A stretch of DNA of 53,855 nt, from positions 1 through 53,855 of the forward strand of contig JAJEIH010000109.1 in the NCBI GenBank assembly GCA_022827685.1, in the 5' to 3' direction. The stretch is from Alphaproteobacteria bacterium (GTDB lineage: Bacteria; Pseudomonadota; Alphaproteobacteria; Bin95). The notes under the pieces are model-generated. The model was not told where the DNA came from and ran no database searches. It worked only from the letters and a program-made list of their open reading frames with translations. Shown piece after piece: positions 7,119 to 15,415 of the stretch. A program made the translations under genes and the position numbers. The first letter of the stretch is position 1, and every line of letters starts with the position of its first letter.

Positions 7119-7493
7119 TTACTCGCCTCCGGTTGCCTGCTTTCTTGTGACCCGTTGCCCGCAGGCGCGGGCGATCTCCTGCAGGCGCCGGAAGCGCTCG
7201 TCGTCGGTGTCGATTGCCGCATCGAGGCCGTGCCGGAATGCGGCGAGCGCAAGGCCCGGCCTGTCGGCGCAATCGAGCCGGCCGCGCAGCGCCTTGTCCG
7301 GAAAGCGGGCGGCTGCGAGATCGACGAGCTTGCGGAAGAAGAGCGGCCCGAGCGTGATTGCGCCGCCGGGCGGGCTCGCCAGCACCACGCGCGCCGCCGG
7401 GCATTCCGCCAGCGCGGCGGTAACGGCGCCGAGCGAGGCTGCGCCCTCGATGACCGCTTCTGCGGCCTTGGTCTTGCGGTCTTCCGGGGCCAT
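7119..7493 (-). CDS. Small unknown protein upstream of the DMSP lyase homologue
   Basis: This 124-residue protein is unrecognised. It is mostly helical with no Cys cluster, signal peptide or membrane segment. The first part (KAAEAVIEGAASLGAVTAAL) and the motif GPLFFRKLVDLAAARFPDKA are its most distinctive stretches, and the C-terminus is basic. It is probably transcribed with the DMSP-lyase-like gene and is divergent from ghrA, whose start lies only 36 bp away, so the two promoters overlap. Opposite strand reading frames across it are less plausible because ghrA homology starts only at 7530. Confidence 0.6.
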   Translation of the reverse strand: MAPEDRKTKAAEAVIEGAASLGAVTAALAECPAARVVLASPPGGAITLGPLFFRKLVDLAAARFPDKALRGRLDCADRPGLALAAFRHGLDAAIDTDDERFRRLQEIARACGQRVTRKQATGGE

Positions 7494-7529
7494 TATGGCC
7501 GCAGAATGGCATGGGGGGCGCTCCAGCGC

Positions 7530-8456
7530 ATGGTCCTGGTCTGCAAAACCGGCGGCGCCGGCGACGACGAGCGGTGGAAGGAGGAGTTGCGCCGGCTCAT
7601 GCCGGACCTCGAAATCCGGGACTGGCCGGATATTGGCGACCCGGCCGAGACCGAGTTCGTGTTGCTTTTCCACAGCGCGCCCGGTCTGTTCGAGGGCATG
7701 ACCGGCCTGCGCGCCGTGCTCTCTGCGGGCGCGGGCGTTGACGGCTTTCTGGGCGACCTGCCGGCGGGCGTGCCGGCCGCACGCCTGGTCGATCCGTGGA
7801 TGCAGACCGCAATGGCGGCCTGGGCCGTTCATGCCGTGCTGCATTTCGCGCGCAACATGCCGGCCTATGCCGCCCAGCAGGCGAGGGGCGTGTGGCGCGA
7901 GCAGTTCGAAGCGTATTTCGAGCCGCGCCGTGTCGGCATTCTCGGCTGCGGCGAGATCGGCCGGCGCACGGGCGGCGCGCTCGCCGATCTCGGTTTCCGC
8001 GTCTCGGGCTGGACACGGACGCCGCGGGACCTGGACGGGCTGGAGAACCTCCACGGCGCGGAAGGTCTTGACGCGATGCTCGCCGGGAGCGAGTTCCTCG
8101 TCTGCCTGCTGCCGCTGACGCCCGGGACGGAAGGCCTGCTGGATGCCCGGCGGCTGGCGCAACTCCCCGAAGGCGCCTTCTTCGTCAATGCGTCGCGGGG
8201 CAGGGTGGTCGTGCAGCGGGATCTGTTGACGGCGCTTGATTCGGGACGGCTCGGCGGTGCCTGGCTGGATGTCGCCGAGCCCGAACCGCTGCCGCCCGGC
8301 GACCCGCTCTGGCGCCATCCCAGAGTCCGGATAACGCCCCATGTCGCGGGCGTCACCAATCCCGTCACCAGCGCGGCGCTGGTCGCGGAGAACATCCGCC
8401 GGGCGCGGGCCGGCGAACCCCTTACCCATCCCGTTGACCGGAACCGAGGATATTGA
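7530..8456 (+). CDS. ghrA: Glyoxylate/hydroxypyruvate reductase A family
   Basis: A 308-residue D-2-hydroxyacid dehydrogenase expected to reduce glyoxylate or hydroxypyruvate with NADPH. The Rossmann motif VGILGCGEIGRR (about 134) is followed by the substrate-binding NASRGRVV region, with catalytic Arg, the Glu in DVAEPEPLP and the His in ITPHVAGVT. Length matches E. coli GhrA. ATG 7530 fits family starts; ATG 7506 would add eight residues. An SDR gene follows almost immediately, suggesting an operon. Confidence 0.85.
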   Translation: MVLVCKTGGAGDDERWKEELRRLMPDLEIRDWPDIGDPAETEFVLLFHSAPGLFEGMTGLRAVLSAGAGVDGFLGDLPAGVPAARLVDPWMQTAMAAWAVHAVLHFARNMPAYAAQQARGVWREQFEAYFEPRRVGILGCGEIGRRTGGALADLGFRVSGWTRTPRDLDGLENLHGAEGLDAMLAGSEFLVCLLPLTPGTEGLLDARRLAQLPEGAFFVNASRGRVVVQRDLLTALDSGRLGGAWLDVAEPEPLPPGDPLWRHPRVRITPHVAGVTNPVTSAALVAENIRRARAGEPLTHPVDRNRGY

Positions 8457-8461
8457 ACCCC

Positions 8462-9214
8462 ATGGCAAGCTTTCAGGGAAAACGCGCGCTGATTACCGGC
8501 GGAGGCAGCGGCATCGGCAGCTGTCTTGCTCTCGATCTCGCGGAGGCCGGCGCGGAGGTGGTCATCTGCGGTCGTCGTCGCGAGCCGCTGGAGGAAACCG
8601 CACGGCGCGCCGGGGGCGGCATCGAGGTGCATACGGCCGACCTCGCGGACCCGGACGAAGCCTTCCGCCTCGCCGAAGCCGTCGGCCCGGTGGATATTCT
8701 GGTCAACAATGCCGGGTTCTCCTCCATTGTGCGCAGCACGCGCTATGTCGGTCCGGAGGAATGGCGCGCGGTCATGGATGTGAACACGCTCGGCCCCGCC
8801 ATGCTGACCCGTGCGCTCCTGCCGCCGATGATCGGGAAGGAGGCGGGCGATGTGGTCACCGTCTCGTCCATGGCCGCGATCTCGCCGAGCATCATGGCCG
8901 GCGCGCCGTACAGCGCGGCCAAGGCGGCGGTCCGCGCGTGGATGGATGTGCTCGCCACCGAGGTGCAGCGCCACGGAATCCGGTGCATCACCGTGTTTCC
9001 CGGAGAGGTCGATACGCCGATCCTCGACAGGCGCGCGCTGCCGCCGGACGCCGCCGCACGCGCCACCATGATGATGCCGGAAGACATTTCGACGGCGATC
9101 GTCATGGCGCTCGCCCTGCCGCGCCGGGCCACGGTCTCCGAGATCGCCATCGTCGCGACCGAGCCCCGCGACCGGACGGAAGACGTCCGCGCCGCCATGG
9201 AGAAGACCGGCTGA
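8462..9214 (+). CDS. Short-chain dehydrogenase/reductase
   Basis: A 250-residue classical SDR. The cofactor motif is TGGGSGIG (about residues 11-18), the NNAG motif follows, and the catalytic Ser-Tyr-Lys is visible as VSSMAA and YSAAKAA. The Arg-rich CGRRR after the second strand suggests NADPH. ATG 8462 is preferred; a TTG at 8453 overlaps the ghrA stop and would add three residues. It is co-transcribed with ghrA. The substrate is unknown. Confidence 0.85.
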   Translation: MASFQGKRALITGGGSGIGSCLALDLAEAGAEVVICGRRREPLEETARRAGGGIEVHTADLADPDEAFRLAEAVGPVDILVNNAGFSSIVRSTRYVGPEEWRAVMDVNTLGPAMLTRALLPPMIGKEAGDVVTVSSMAAISPSIMAGAPYSAAKAAVRAWMDVLATEVQRHGIRCITVFPGEVDTPILDRRALPPDAAARATMMMPEDISTAIVMALALPRRATVSEIAIVATEPRDRTEDVRAAMEKTG

Positions 9215-9244
9215 GCGGCGCCCCGACCCCGACCGGCGTGGCGC

Positions 9245-10186
9245 TCAGCAGTTTTCGCGAATCCAGGAGCCGAGCCATTCGGAGATGCCGGCTGAGTGCC
9301 CGTCCATCATGAACATGTGGGTGGCGCCGGGGAAGCCGACATCGGGTAATTCCACAAGTTCCGCCCGCCCGCCCGCGGCATTCACCCGTTCGCCAAAGGC
9401 GGCGGTTGCCTCCCGCGTGGCGGTCCATCGCGGCGAGAAGTCGATGAAGTCCCCGAGCAGCAGCAGCCACGGCCCGCCGGCGACCGTCGCCGGCGATACC
9501 TGCTCATCCGCGGGCAGGGTCGAGCCCTCGCAGCAGACGACGCCGCGAATGCATTCGGGGTTTTCGATCGCGGCATGGCTGCCGAGATAGCCGCCCTGGC
9601 TGTGGCAGACCAGCACTGACGGGCCGATCCGCCTGAGCACCGCGCCGACGCCTCGGATCTGGGCCTCGGAGGTCGAGGTCCAGCGCGGCACGAACTGGCG
9701 CTGGAAGCTCTCCATCGCATCGAGGGGGAAGCGCTGCCCCTCGAAGGGCTTGCCCGCGGCGAAGTCCTCTGGCCGGCCGAAACGGAACAGGTCCCATGCC
9801 TCGGCAGCGGTCCGCATGACCGGCTCGCCGTCCCACACGCCTTCGAGCGCGCAGAAGCCCGAACGCCCGCGCTCGACATTGTCGATGACATAGACGGCAA
9901 AGCCTTGGCGGAGGAAGTCGTGCAGCCAGCCGGGGCGGCCGTCCGGCGTCGTCTCCCAGCAGGCGCCGGTCAGCCCGCCGCCGTGAAGCAGGACGAGAGG
10001 ATGCGGGAACTTCTGTTCGGCCGGGATGAAATACTGGACATAGACCTGCTCGACGAGGAACTCGCCGTTGGGGTCGTATTCCAGGACCAGGCTCGGCGTA
10101 AACGCGACAGTGCGCTTCTGCCGGCCGGACACGGTCACCATCCGCCCGCCGACATGGAAGCTGCCGAAATCCCTTAGTGCGTACAT
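9245..10186 (-). CDS. Alpha/beta hydrolase (esterase-like)
   Basis: A 313-residue alpha/beta-hydrolase. The oxyanion region LVLLHGGGLTG is followed by the nucleophile elbow CHSQGGYLG and a late GATHMFMMDGH segment with the candidate catalytic His. The insertion between strand six and the cap contains many aromatic residues. No signal peptide is visible. The proposed start is ATG 10186 (MYALRDFG), which fits the domain better than upstream codons. It is convergent with the SDR gene 30 bp away. The substrate is unknown; secreted polyester or tannase-type activity is not supported. Confidence 0.8.
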   Translation of the reverse strand: MYALRDFGSFHVGGRMVTVSGRQKRTVAFTPSLVLEYDPNGEFLVEQVYVQYFIPAEQKFPHPLVLLHGGGLTGACWETTPDGRPGWLHDFLRQGFAVYVIDNVERGRSGFCALEGVWDGEPVMRTAAEAWDLFRFGRPEDFAAGKPFEGQRFPLDAMESFQRQFVPRWTSTSEAQIRGVGAVLRRIGPSVLVCHSQGGYLGSHAAIENPECIRGVVCCEGSTLPADEQVSPATVAGGPWLLLLGDFIDFSPRWTATREATAAFGERVNAAGGRAELVELPDVGFPGATHMFMMDGHSAGISEWLGSWIRENC

Positions 10187-10233
10187 GGCCGGGTCCCCCT
10201 CGATACGGGATTGTGAGTCTCCCGCTCCCGGCG

Positions 10234-10257
10234 CGCAAGCGGGGTTTCCCTCTTGCG
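10234..10257. other. Hairpin in the 5' region of the hydrolase gene
   Basis: CGCAAG and CTTGCG flank an inner GGG/CCC stem with a 4-nt loop, giving a near-perfect 24-nt hairpin about 50 bp upstream of the hydrolase start. There is no T-run, so I do not call it a terminator. It could shape the leader of that mRNA or bind a regulator. Confidence 0.4.
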
Positions 10258-10305
10258 GGCGCAGATCGCCCCGCATTCCGACCCTCTGGCCGTGCTCCGC
10301 AATTT

Positions 10306-10321
10306 ATGACAATTAGGGGTC
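10306..10321 (+). repeat. ATGACAATNAGGGGTC motif, copy 2
   Basis: This intergenic 16-mer matches 822-837 with a single C/T difference and has the same orientation. The surrounding bases (10187-10462) show no other similarity to the left module, so only this short word has been kept or placed here. It may be a remnant of an element end or a binding site. Confidence 0.45.
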
Positions 10322-10462
10322 TCAGGGACGCATTCGGGCGTGTCGAGGCTTGCGCCGGTCTGCGAGTTCGCGGATACCCGCCGCTTTGTTTGGACGGGAC
10401 GGGCGGGAGCGTTGCGAGAACCCCCAACCATGCAAAAATCGACCAGGGCAGGAACGAACGGC

Positions 10463-11068
10463 ATGCGCCTTGCATTGTGCGGGCTTCTGGCCGCAATCTG
10501 CCTCGTATCGGCGCGCCCGGGGGCGGCCGACATGCCGGCGCCCGTCGTGACCTATGGCGACGCCATGCGGTGGTACGGACAGGCGGCCAGGGCCGGAGAC
10601 CCGCAAGCGCAGTTCTATCTTGGCTATATCCACGACCGGGGCCTGCGCGGAGCGAACAGCCTGTCGGAAGCGCTGGGCTGGTACCGCAAGGCCGCGGCGC
10701 AGGGAGAGGTGCGGGCCCAGTTCCGGCTCGGTCTCCTGTTCGATTCCGATCCCCGCCTGCCGCGCGATCCGGACGAGGCGCAAAACTGGTACGAGGCCGC
10801 TGCGGCGCAGGGCCATGCCGAGGCGCATTTCAACCTTGCGCGTTTGGTCGAGGCCGAAGACGCCGCCCGCGCCGCTGACCTCTATACGCTCGCGGCCGAA
10901 GCCGGCATCGGGCAGGCGGCCTTCAATCTGGCGCTGCTCCGCATCAACGGGCCGGAGGAGGTTTACGATCCGGCCGAGGCGTGGCGCTGGACGCTCCGGG
11001 CGCAGGACCTGGGCGCGCCGGGGGCCGGAGAACTGCGGAGCCGGTTGTCGGCCGCCTTTGACGAGTAG
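10463..11068 (+). CDS. Secreted Sel1-repeat (TPR-like) protein
   Basis: A signal peptide (LALCGLLAAICLVSA, cleavage near residue 24) is followed by four to five Sel1-type repeats of about 36 residues, recognisable as AMRWYGQAARAGDPQAQFYL, ALGWYRKAAAQGEVRAQFRL and AQNWYEAAAAQGHAEAHFNL. These form a helical solenoid for protein-protein contact, here probably periplasmic. ATG 10463 is chosen because AGGA lies 9 nt upstream and the signal begins there; ATG 10430 is in frame but has no ribosome-binding site. The partner is unknown. Confidence 0.8.
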   Translation: MRLALCGLLAAICLVSARPGAADMPAPVVTYGDAMRWYGQAARAGDPQAQFYLGYIHDRGLRGANSLSEALGWYRKAAAQGEVRAQFRLGLLFDSDPRLPRDPDEAQNWYEAAAAQGHAEAHFNLARLVEAEDAARAADLYTLAAEAGIGQAAFNLALLRINGPEEVYDPAEAWRWTLRAQDLGAPGAGELRSRLSAAFDE

Positions 11069-11104
11069 ACCGGCAAAGGCGGGCCCGCCGGCGGACCTTG
11101 GGGC

Positions 11105-11299
11105 TCAGGCCGGCGCTGCTGTGCCTCCGGCAAGCCTGCGGGGCAGGTCGGCCATGATGGCGGCGCGCTCCGCCTCCGACATCCGGGCCCAGCCTGCGAT
11201 TTCCTTGAGCCGGCGGCCGCAGCCCTCGCAATGCTGCGTCTCGGGCAAGATGCGGCAGACCCTGACGCAAGGGCTGACGATGGGGCGCGGCGCGGTCAT
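11105..11299 (-). CDS. DUF1289 family small zinc-type protein
   Basis: A 64-residue protein with the family signature SPCVRVCRI, then HCEGCGRRLKEI and the helical WARMSEAERAAIM segment. Its four cysteines suggest a bound metal. DUF1289 proteins are widespread in proteobacteria and of unknown function. ATG 11299 fits the family start. Confidence 0.85.
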   Translation of the reverse strand: MTAPRPIVSPCVRVCRILPETQHCEGCGRRLKEIAGWARMSEAERAAIMADLPRRLAGGTAAPA

Positions 11300-11406
11300 G
11301 GGCCGGGAAGATAGGGTTAGGACACAGTTCACGGCAAGCGTGCTTTGGCTTGGTGCGCGGCATGGGGTAAACCCTGCGGGCGCAGCGGGAGGGGGAGGTG
11401 CGGCTT

Positions 11407-12066
11407 ATGGGACGGACCATCGCGATCATCGGCGGCACGGGCGCGCTCGGCACGGGCTTCGCGCGGCGCTGGGCGGACGCCGGCCACAAGGTCGTGATCG
11501 GATCGCGCACGCAGGAGCGGGCCGATGCCGCCGCGGCGGAGGCGGGCCACGGCGCGGTCGGCCTCATTAACCCGGAAGCGGCTGCCGCCGCCGATATCGT
11601 GGTGCTGACCGTGCCCTACGCCCACCACAAGAGCACGATCGAGAGCATCGCCGACGGTCTCGATGGCAAGATTCTCGTGGATGCGACCGTGCCGCTGATG
11701 CCGCCCAGGGTCGGCACGGTGCAGCTTCCCGATTCGGGGTCGGCGGCGGTTGAGGCGCAGGCATATCTGGGCGAACGCGCCATTGTCGTGTCGGCCTTCC
11801 AGAATGTCGCGGCGGCGCACTTGCAGGCGGTCCACGAGATCGACTGCGACGTGCTGGTGGCGGGCGACAAGCTGGCAGCGCGCGAAACCGTGATCGGTCT
11901 GGCGGAAGACCTCGGCCTGCGCGGCTGGCATGCCGGGCCGCTCGCGAATTCCGCCGCCGCCGAGGCACTGACCTCGGTCATTATCCAGATCAACCGCCGC
12001 TATGGCATAGACGGCGCAGGCCTCAGGATTACCGGGACGCCGGCGGCGGAGCAGGGCGGCGCGTGA
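11407..12066 (+). CDS. npdG: NADPH-dependent F420 reductase
   Basis: Transfers hydride between NADPH and coenzyme F420. The Rossmann motif IAIIGGTGALGTGFA is at the N-terminus, GSRTQERA gives NADP preference, and VLTVPYAHH and the SAFQNVAAAHL segment match F420:NADP oxidoreductases. At 219 residues its length is normal. ATG 11407 follows a strong GGGGGAGG site; a GTG nine bases upstream is possible. It heads an operon with cofE and cofD, with a 4-nt overlap, so recycling and synthesis of F420 are coupled. Confidence 0.85.
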   Translation: MGRTIAIIGGTGALGTGFARRWADAGHKVVIGSRTQERADAAAAEAGHGAVGLINPEAAAAADIVVLTVPYAHHKSTIESIADGLDGKILVDATVPLMPPRVGTVQLPDSGSAAVEAQAYLGERAIVVSAFQNVAAAHLQAVHEIDCDVLVAGDKLAARETVIGLAEDLGLRGWHAGPLANSAAAEALTSVIIQINRRYGIDGAGLRITGTPAAEQGGA

Positions 12067-12818
12067 CCCGGCGGCTGGAACTGGTTGCGCTGCCCGGCCT
12101 GCCGATGGTCGAGCCGGGGGACGATCTCGCCGCGCTGATCTCGGAGGGACTCGAACGGGCCGGAACCGGGCTCGAGGCCGGCGACATCCTCGTGGTTGCG
12201 CAGAAGATCGTTTCCAAGGCCGAGGGGCGCTACGCCTTTCCGGCGGAGACGGCGCCGTCGCCGGCGGCGAAGCGGCTGGCAGCGCTGACCCGCAAGGACC
12301 CTGCGCATGTCGAAATCCTGCTCGGGGAAACGGCGGAGATCGTGCGCCACCGGCCGGGCGTGGTGGTCGTCGAGCACAGGCACGGCCATGTGATGGCAAA
12401 TGCAGGCATTGACCACTCCAACATCGAGGCCGGACGCCTGTTGTTGCTGCCGCAAGACCCCGACGCTTCCGCAAGGGCGCTCAGGGCCGCGCTGGCCGAG
12501 CGTTGGGGCGCGGCGCCCGGCGTCATCGTGTCCGACAGCTTCGGCCGGGCCTGGCGGGTCGGCACCTGCGGCGTCGCCATCGGTGTCGCCGGCCTGCCCG
12601 CAATCGACGACCGCCGCGGCGAACCGGACCTGTTCGGACAACCGCTGGAAGTCACCATCGTCGGCCAGGCGGACGAGATCGCGGCCGCCGCCTCGATCCT
12701 CCAGGGACAGGCCGACGAAGCGACGCCGGTCGTGCTCGTTCGCGGACTCGACCTGCCGGACGACGATAGCGGCGTCGGCCCCCTGCTGCGCGACCGGGCC
12801 ACGGACCTGTTCCGGTGA
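12063..12818 (+). CDS. cofE: Coenzyme F420-0:L-glutamate ligase
   Basis: Adds glutamates to F420-0 using GTP. The protein has the family start LELVALPGLPMVEPGDDLA, the HGHVMANAGIDHSNIE motif and VSDSFGRAWRVGTCG. At 251 residues it is the single-domain archaeal-type CofE, without the nitroreductase-like C-terminal domain of actinobacterial FbiB. The GTG start overlaps the npdG stop (GTGA) and the stop overlaps cofD. Confidence 0.92.
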   Translation: MTRRLELVALPGLPMVEPGDDLAALISEGLERAGTGLEAGDILVVAQKIVSKAEGRYAFPAETAPSPAAKRLAALTRKDPAHVEILLGETAEIVRHRPGVVVVEHRHGHVMANAGIDHSNIEAGRLLLLPQDPDASARALRAALAERWGAAPGVIVSDSFGRAWRVGTCGVAIGVAGLPAIDDRRGEPDLFGQPLEVTIVGQADEIAAAASILQGQADEATPVVLVRGLDLPDDDSGVGPLLRDRATDLFR

Positions 12819-13717
12819 AGGTCGCGGCGCTCTCCGGCGGCGTCGGCGGCGCGAAACTGGCGGAGGGATTGGCGCGCGCCGGCGCGGACCTCACGGTGAT
12901 CGCCAATACCGGCGACGATTTCGAGCATCTCGGCCTTTCGGTCTCGCCGGATATCGACTCGCTGGTCTATGCGCTGGCGGGCCTTGCCGACCGGGAACGC
13001 GGCTGGGGCCGCGCGAATGAAAGCTGGTCCTTCATGGGAGCGCTTGACGCGCTCGGCGGCGAAACCTGGTTCAATCTGGGCGACCTCGACCTGGCGATGC
13101 ATGTGCTCCGCAGCGAGCGCCTCGCGGACGGAGAGCCGCTGTCGGCCGTTACAGCCGGCTTTCTCGACCGGCTCGGCGTGTCGGCGCGCGTGATTCCGGC
13201 GACCGACCAGCGGTTGCGGACCCTCGTCGAGACCGAATCGGGGCGGCTCGCCTTCCAGCATTACTTCGTGCGCGAGCGCACCGCCCCGCGCGTCGCCGGC
13301 TTCACCTTCGAGGGCGCCGAAACCGCCCAGCCCGCGCCCGGCGCTCTGGAAGCCCTGCGGGAGGCAGACCGCATCGTCATCTGCCCGTCCAACCCATATA
13401 TCAGCATCGACCCGATCCTCGCCGTTTCCGGCTACCGGGACGCGGTGCGCAGCGCCGTCTGCGTTTCGCCCATCGTCGGGGGCAAGGCCGTGAAGGGGCC
13501 GGCGGCGAAGATGATGGCGGAACTCGGGCTGGAACCTTCCTCGCTCGCCGTCGCCCGGCACTATCGGGAGCTCATCGGAACGCTGGTCATCGACGAGGCG
13601 GACGCGCATGAGGCGCCGGCGATAGAGGCCGAAGGCGTGCGTGCTGTCGTCGCGCCCACATTGATGGCCGGGCCGGAGGACGCCGAACGCCTCGCCCGCA
13701 TTGTGATGGGGATCTGA
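12815..13717 (+). CDS. cofD: 2-phospho-L-lactate (or PEP) transferase CofD
   Basis: Joins the activated phospholactate or phosphoenolpyruvate donor to the deazaflavin FO to make F420-0. The N-terminal SGGVGGAKLAEGL and the following IANTGDDFEHLGL are diagnostic, and CPSNPYISIDPIL and VSPIVGGKAVKGPA are also conserved. At 300 residues it is full length. It begins at GTG 12815 inside the cofE stop. The activating enzyme CofC and the FO synthase are not in this window and must lie elsewhere. Confidence 0.93.
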   Translation: MKVAALSGGVGGAKLAEGLARAGADLTVIANTGDDFEHLGLSVSPDIDSLVYALAGLADRERGWGRANESWSFMGALDALGGETWFNLGDLDLAMHVLRSERLADGEPLSAVTAGFLDRLGVSARVIPATDQRLRTLVETESGRLAFQHYFVRERTAPRVAGFTFEGAETAQPAPGALEALREADRIVICPSNPYISIDPILAVSGYRDAVRSAVCVSPIVGGKAVKGPAAKMMAELGLEPSSLAVARHYRELIGTLVIDEADAHEAPAIEAEGVRAVVAPTLMAGPEDAERLARIVMGI

Positions 13718-13718
13718 G

Positions 13719-14333
13719 ATGCCCGACCCGCTCGGCGATTTCTCCTTCACCTGGCCGCTCTATGCGGCGTTCCTAGCGGCCTACCTGCTGGGCAGCATTC
13801 CCTTCGGCGTGCTTCTGACCCGCCTGGCCGGGGCAGGTGACCTCAGGCAGGTGGGCTCCGGCAATATCGGCGCAACCAATGTGCTGCGGACCGGGCGCAA
13901 GGGGCTGGCGGCGCTGACTTTGCTGCTCGACGCCGGCAAGGGCGCAGCTGCGGTGGCGGTGGCGGACCACTGGTTCGGCCCGAGCATGGCGGTGTTCGCG
14001 GCGCTCGGCGTAGTCGCCGGCCATATCGCGCCGGTCTGGCTGCGCTTTCGGGGCGGCAGGGGTGTGGCGACCGCCTTCGGCGTGCTGTTCGTCTTCGCAT
14101 GGCCGGTTGGAATTGCAGCGGCGGCCGTGTGGCTCGGAACGGCTGCGCTCTTCCGCTATTCGTCGCTGGCCGCAATCCTCGCCATCGGCTCCTCGCCGGC
14201 CTGGGCCTGGGCGCTTGTCGGGGTGGCCGAAGCGGAGGTGACCGGCCTGATTGCGATAGCGGTGATCGCCCGCCATGCGGCCAATATCCGCCGGCTGCTG
14301 AAAGGCGAGGAAAGCCGGATCCGGCTGCGATGA
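13719..14333 (+). CDS. plsY: Acyl-phosphate:glycerol-3-phosphate acyltransferase
   Basis: An inner-membrane enzyme that makes lysophosphatidate from acyl-phosphate. This 204-residue protein has about five membrane helices and the three conserved motifs GSIPFGVLLTR, VGSGNIGATNVLR and HIAPVWLRFRGGRGVAT. It begins one base after the cofD stop and overlaps dprA by 4 nt (ATGA). Confidence 0.95.
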   Translation: MPDPLGDFSFTWPLYAAFLAAYLLGSIPFGVLLTRLAGAGDLRQVGSGNIGATNVLRTGRKGLAALTLLLDAGKGAAAVAVADHWFGPSMAVFAALGVVAGHIAPVWLRFRGGRGVATAFGVLFVFAWPVGIAAAAVWLGTAALFRYSSLAAILAIGSSPAWAWALVGVAEAEVTGLIAIAVIARHAANIRRLLKGEESRIRLR

Positions 14334-15415
14334 CCGCGAAGTTGCGCCTTGCGCGGACGCCCGGCATCGGGCCGATCCGCTACTTCGAACTCGTCGAGCG
14401 GCTGGGCTCGGCGGAGGCGGCGCTGGAGGCGCTGCCGGGATTCGGCTTCCGGCCGCCGCCCGCACGGGAAGCGGAGGAGGAGCGCGAGGCGCTGGCCCGT
14501 CTCGGCGCAAGGCCGGTCTGGTTCGGCGACGACGACTATCCGCTTTCGCTCTCGCGCATCGCCGACCCGCCGCCCTTCCTTGCGGCGCTGGGCGACCTTT
14601 CGCTGGCTATGACGCCGGTCGTCGCGATGGTGGGCGCGCGCAATGCGTCCGCGGCCGGCCAGCGGATTGCGGAGCGGCTGGCGCGGGCGCTCGGCGAAGC
14701 CGGCTTCACCGTCGTCTCGGGGCTTGCGCGCGGCATCGATGCGGCCGCGCACAGGGGTGCGCTCGCCAGCGGCACCATCGCCGTGCTGGCCGGCGGCATC
14801 GACCGGCCCTACCCGCCGCAGAACCGCGCCCTGTTCGACGCCATCGCCGCCGACGGCCTGGCGCTCGCCGAAAACCCGCCGGGCTTCCAGGCGCGGGCGC
14901 AGGACTTTCCCCGCCGCAACCGTATCGTCGCGGGGCTGGCGGCGGGCGTGGTCGTGGTCGAGGCGGCGGCCCGGTCGGGCTCGCTGATTACCGCGCGGCT
15001 CGCCGCCGAAGAAGGCCGGCAGGTGTTCGCTGTGCCGGGCTCGCCGCTCGACCCGCGCAATGCCGGCTGCCACGAGCTGATCCGCAATGGCGCCACCCTC
15101 GTCACCACCGCCGACGACATTGCCGAAGCGCTCGCCGACAGCATCGCGCCACCCGCACAGCCGCGCCCGGCAACCAGGCGGTCAGGCCGCGCCATATCGC
15201 CGCCTCCGGACCCTGCTCCGCCCTCCGACGCCAGCGGGCTCGGAACGGAAAGCAGTCTGCTCTCCGCACTGGGCCCCGTTCCGGTCACGGTTGACGAACT
15301 CGCCCGCCGGTGCCACTTGTCGAGCGCAGCCGTGGCCGCCATGTTGCTCGACCTTGAGCTGGCGGGCCGTGTCGAACGGCATCCTGGACAACGGGTTTCG
15401 TTGATATCGAGATGA
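14330..15415 (+). CDS. dprA: DNA-processing protein DprA
   Basis: Loads RecA on incoming single-stranded DNA during transformation. The Rossmann-like domain includes MVGARNASAAGQRIA, SGLARGIDAAAHRGAL, NRIVAGLAAGVVVVEA and the SGSLITARLA segment. After a Pro-rich linker (about 280-310), a C-terminal winged helix (LLSALGPVPVTVDELARRC) is present. At 361 residues it has usual alphaproteobacterial length. It overlaps both plsY and topA by 4 nt. Confidence 0.93.
   Translation: MTAKLRLARTPGIGPIRYFELVERLGSAEAALEALPGFGFRPPPAREAEEEREALARLGARPVWFGDDDYPLSLSRIADPPPFLAALGDLSLAMTPVVAMVGARNASAAGQRIAERLARALGEAGFTVVSGLARGIDAAAHRGALASGTIAVLAGGIDRPYPPQNRALFDAIAADGLALAENPPGFQARAQDFPRRNRIVAGLAAGVVVVEAAARSGSLITARLAAEEGRQVFAVPGSPLDPRNAGCHELIRNGATLVTTADDIAEALADSIAPPAQPRPATRRSGRAISPPPDPAPPSDASGLGTESSLLSALGPVPVTVDELARRCHLSSAAVAAMLLDLELAGRVERHPGQRVSLISR

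Noticed and set aside
10234-10257. Intrinsic terminator between the hydrolase and Sel1 genes
   Set aside because: A stem exists, but there is no T-run on either strand and the flanking genes are divergent here, so no transcript needs to end at this point.
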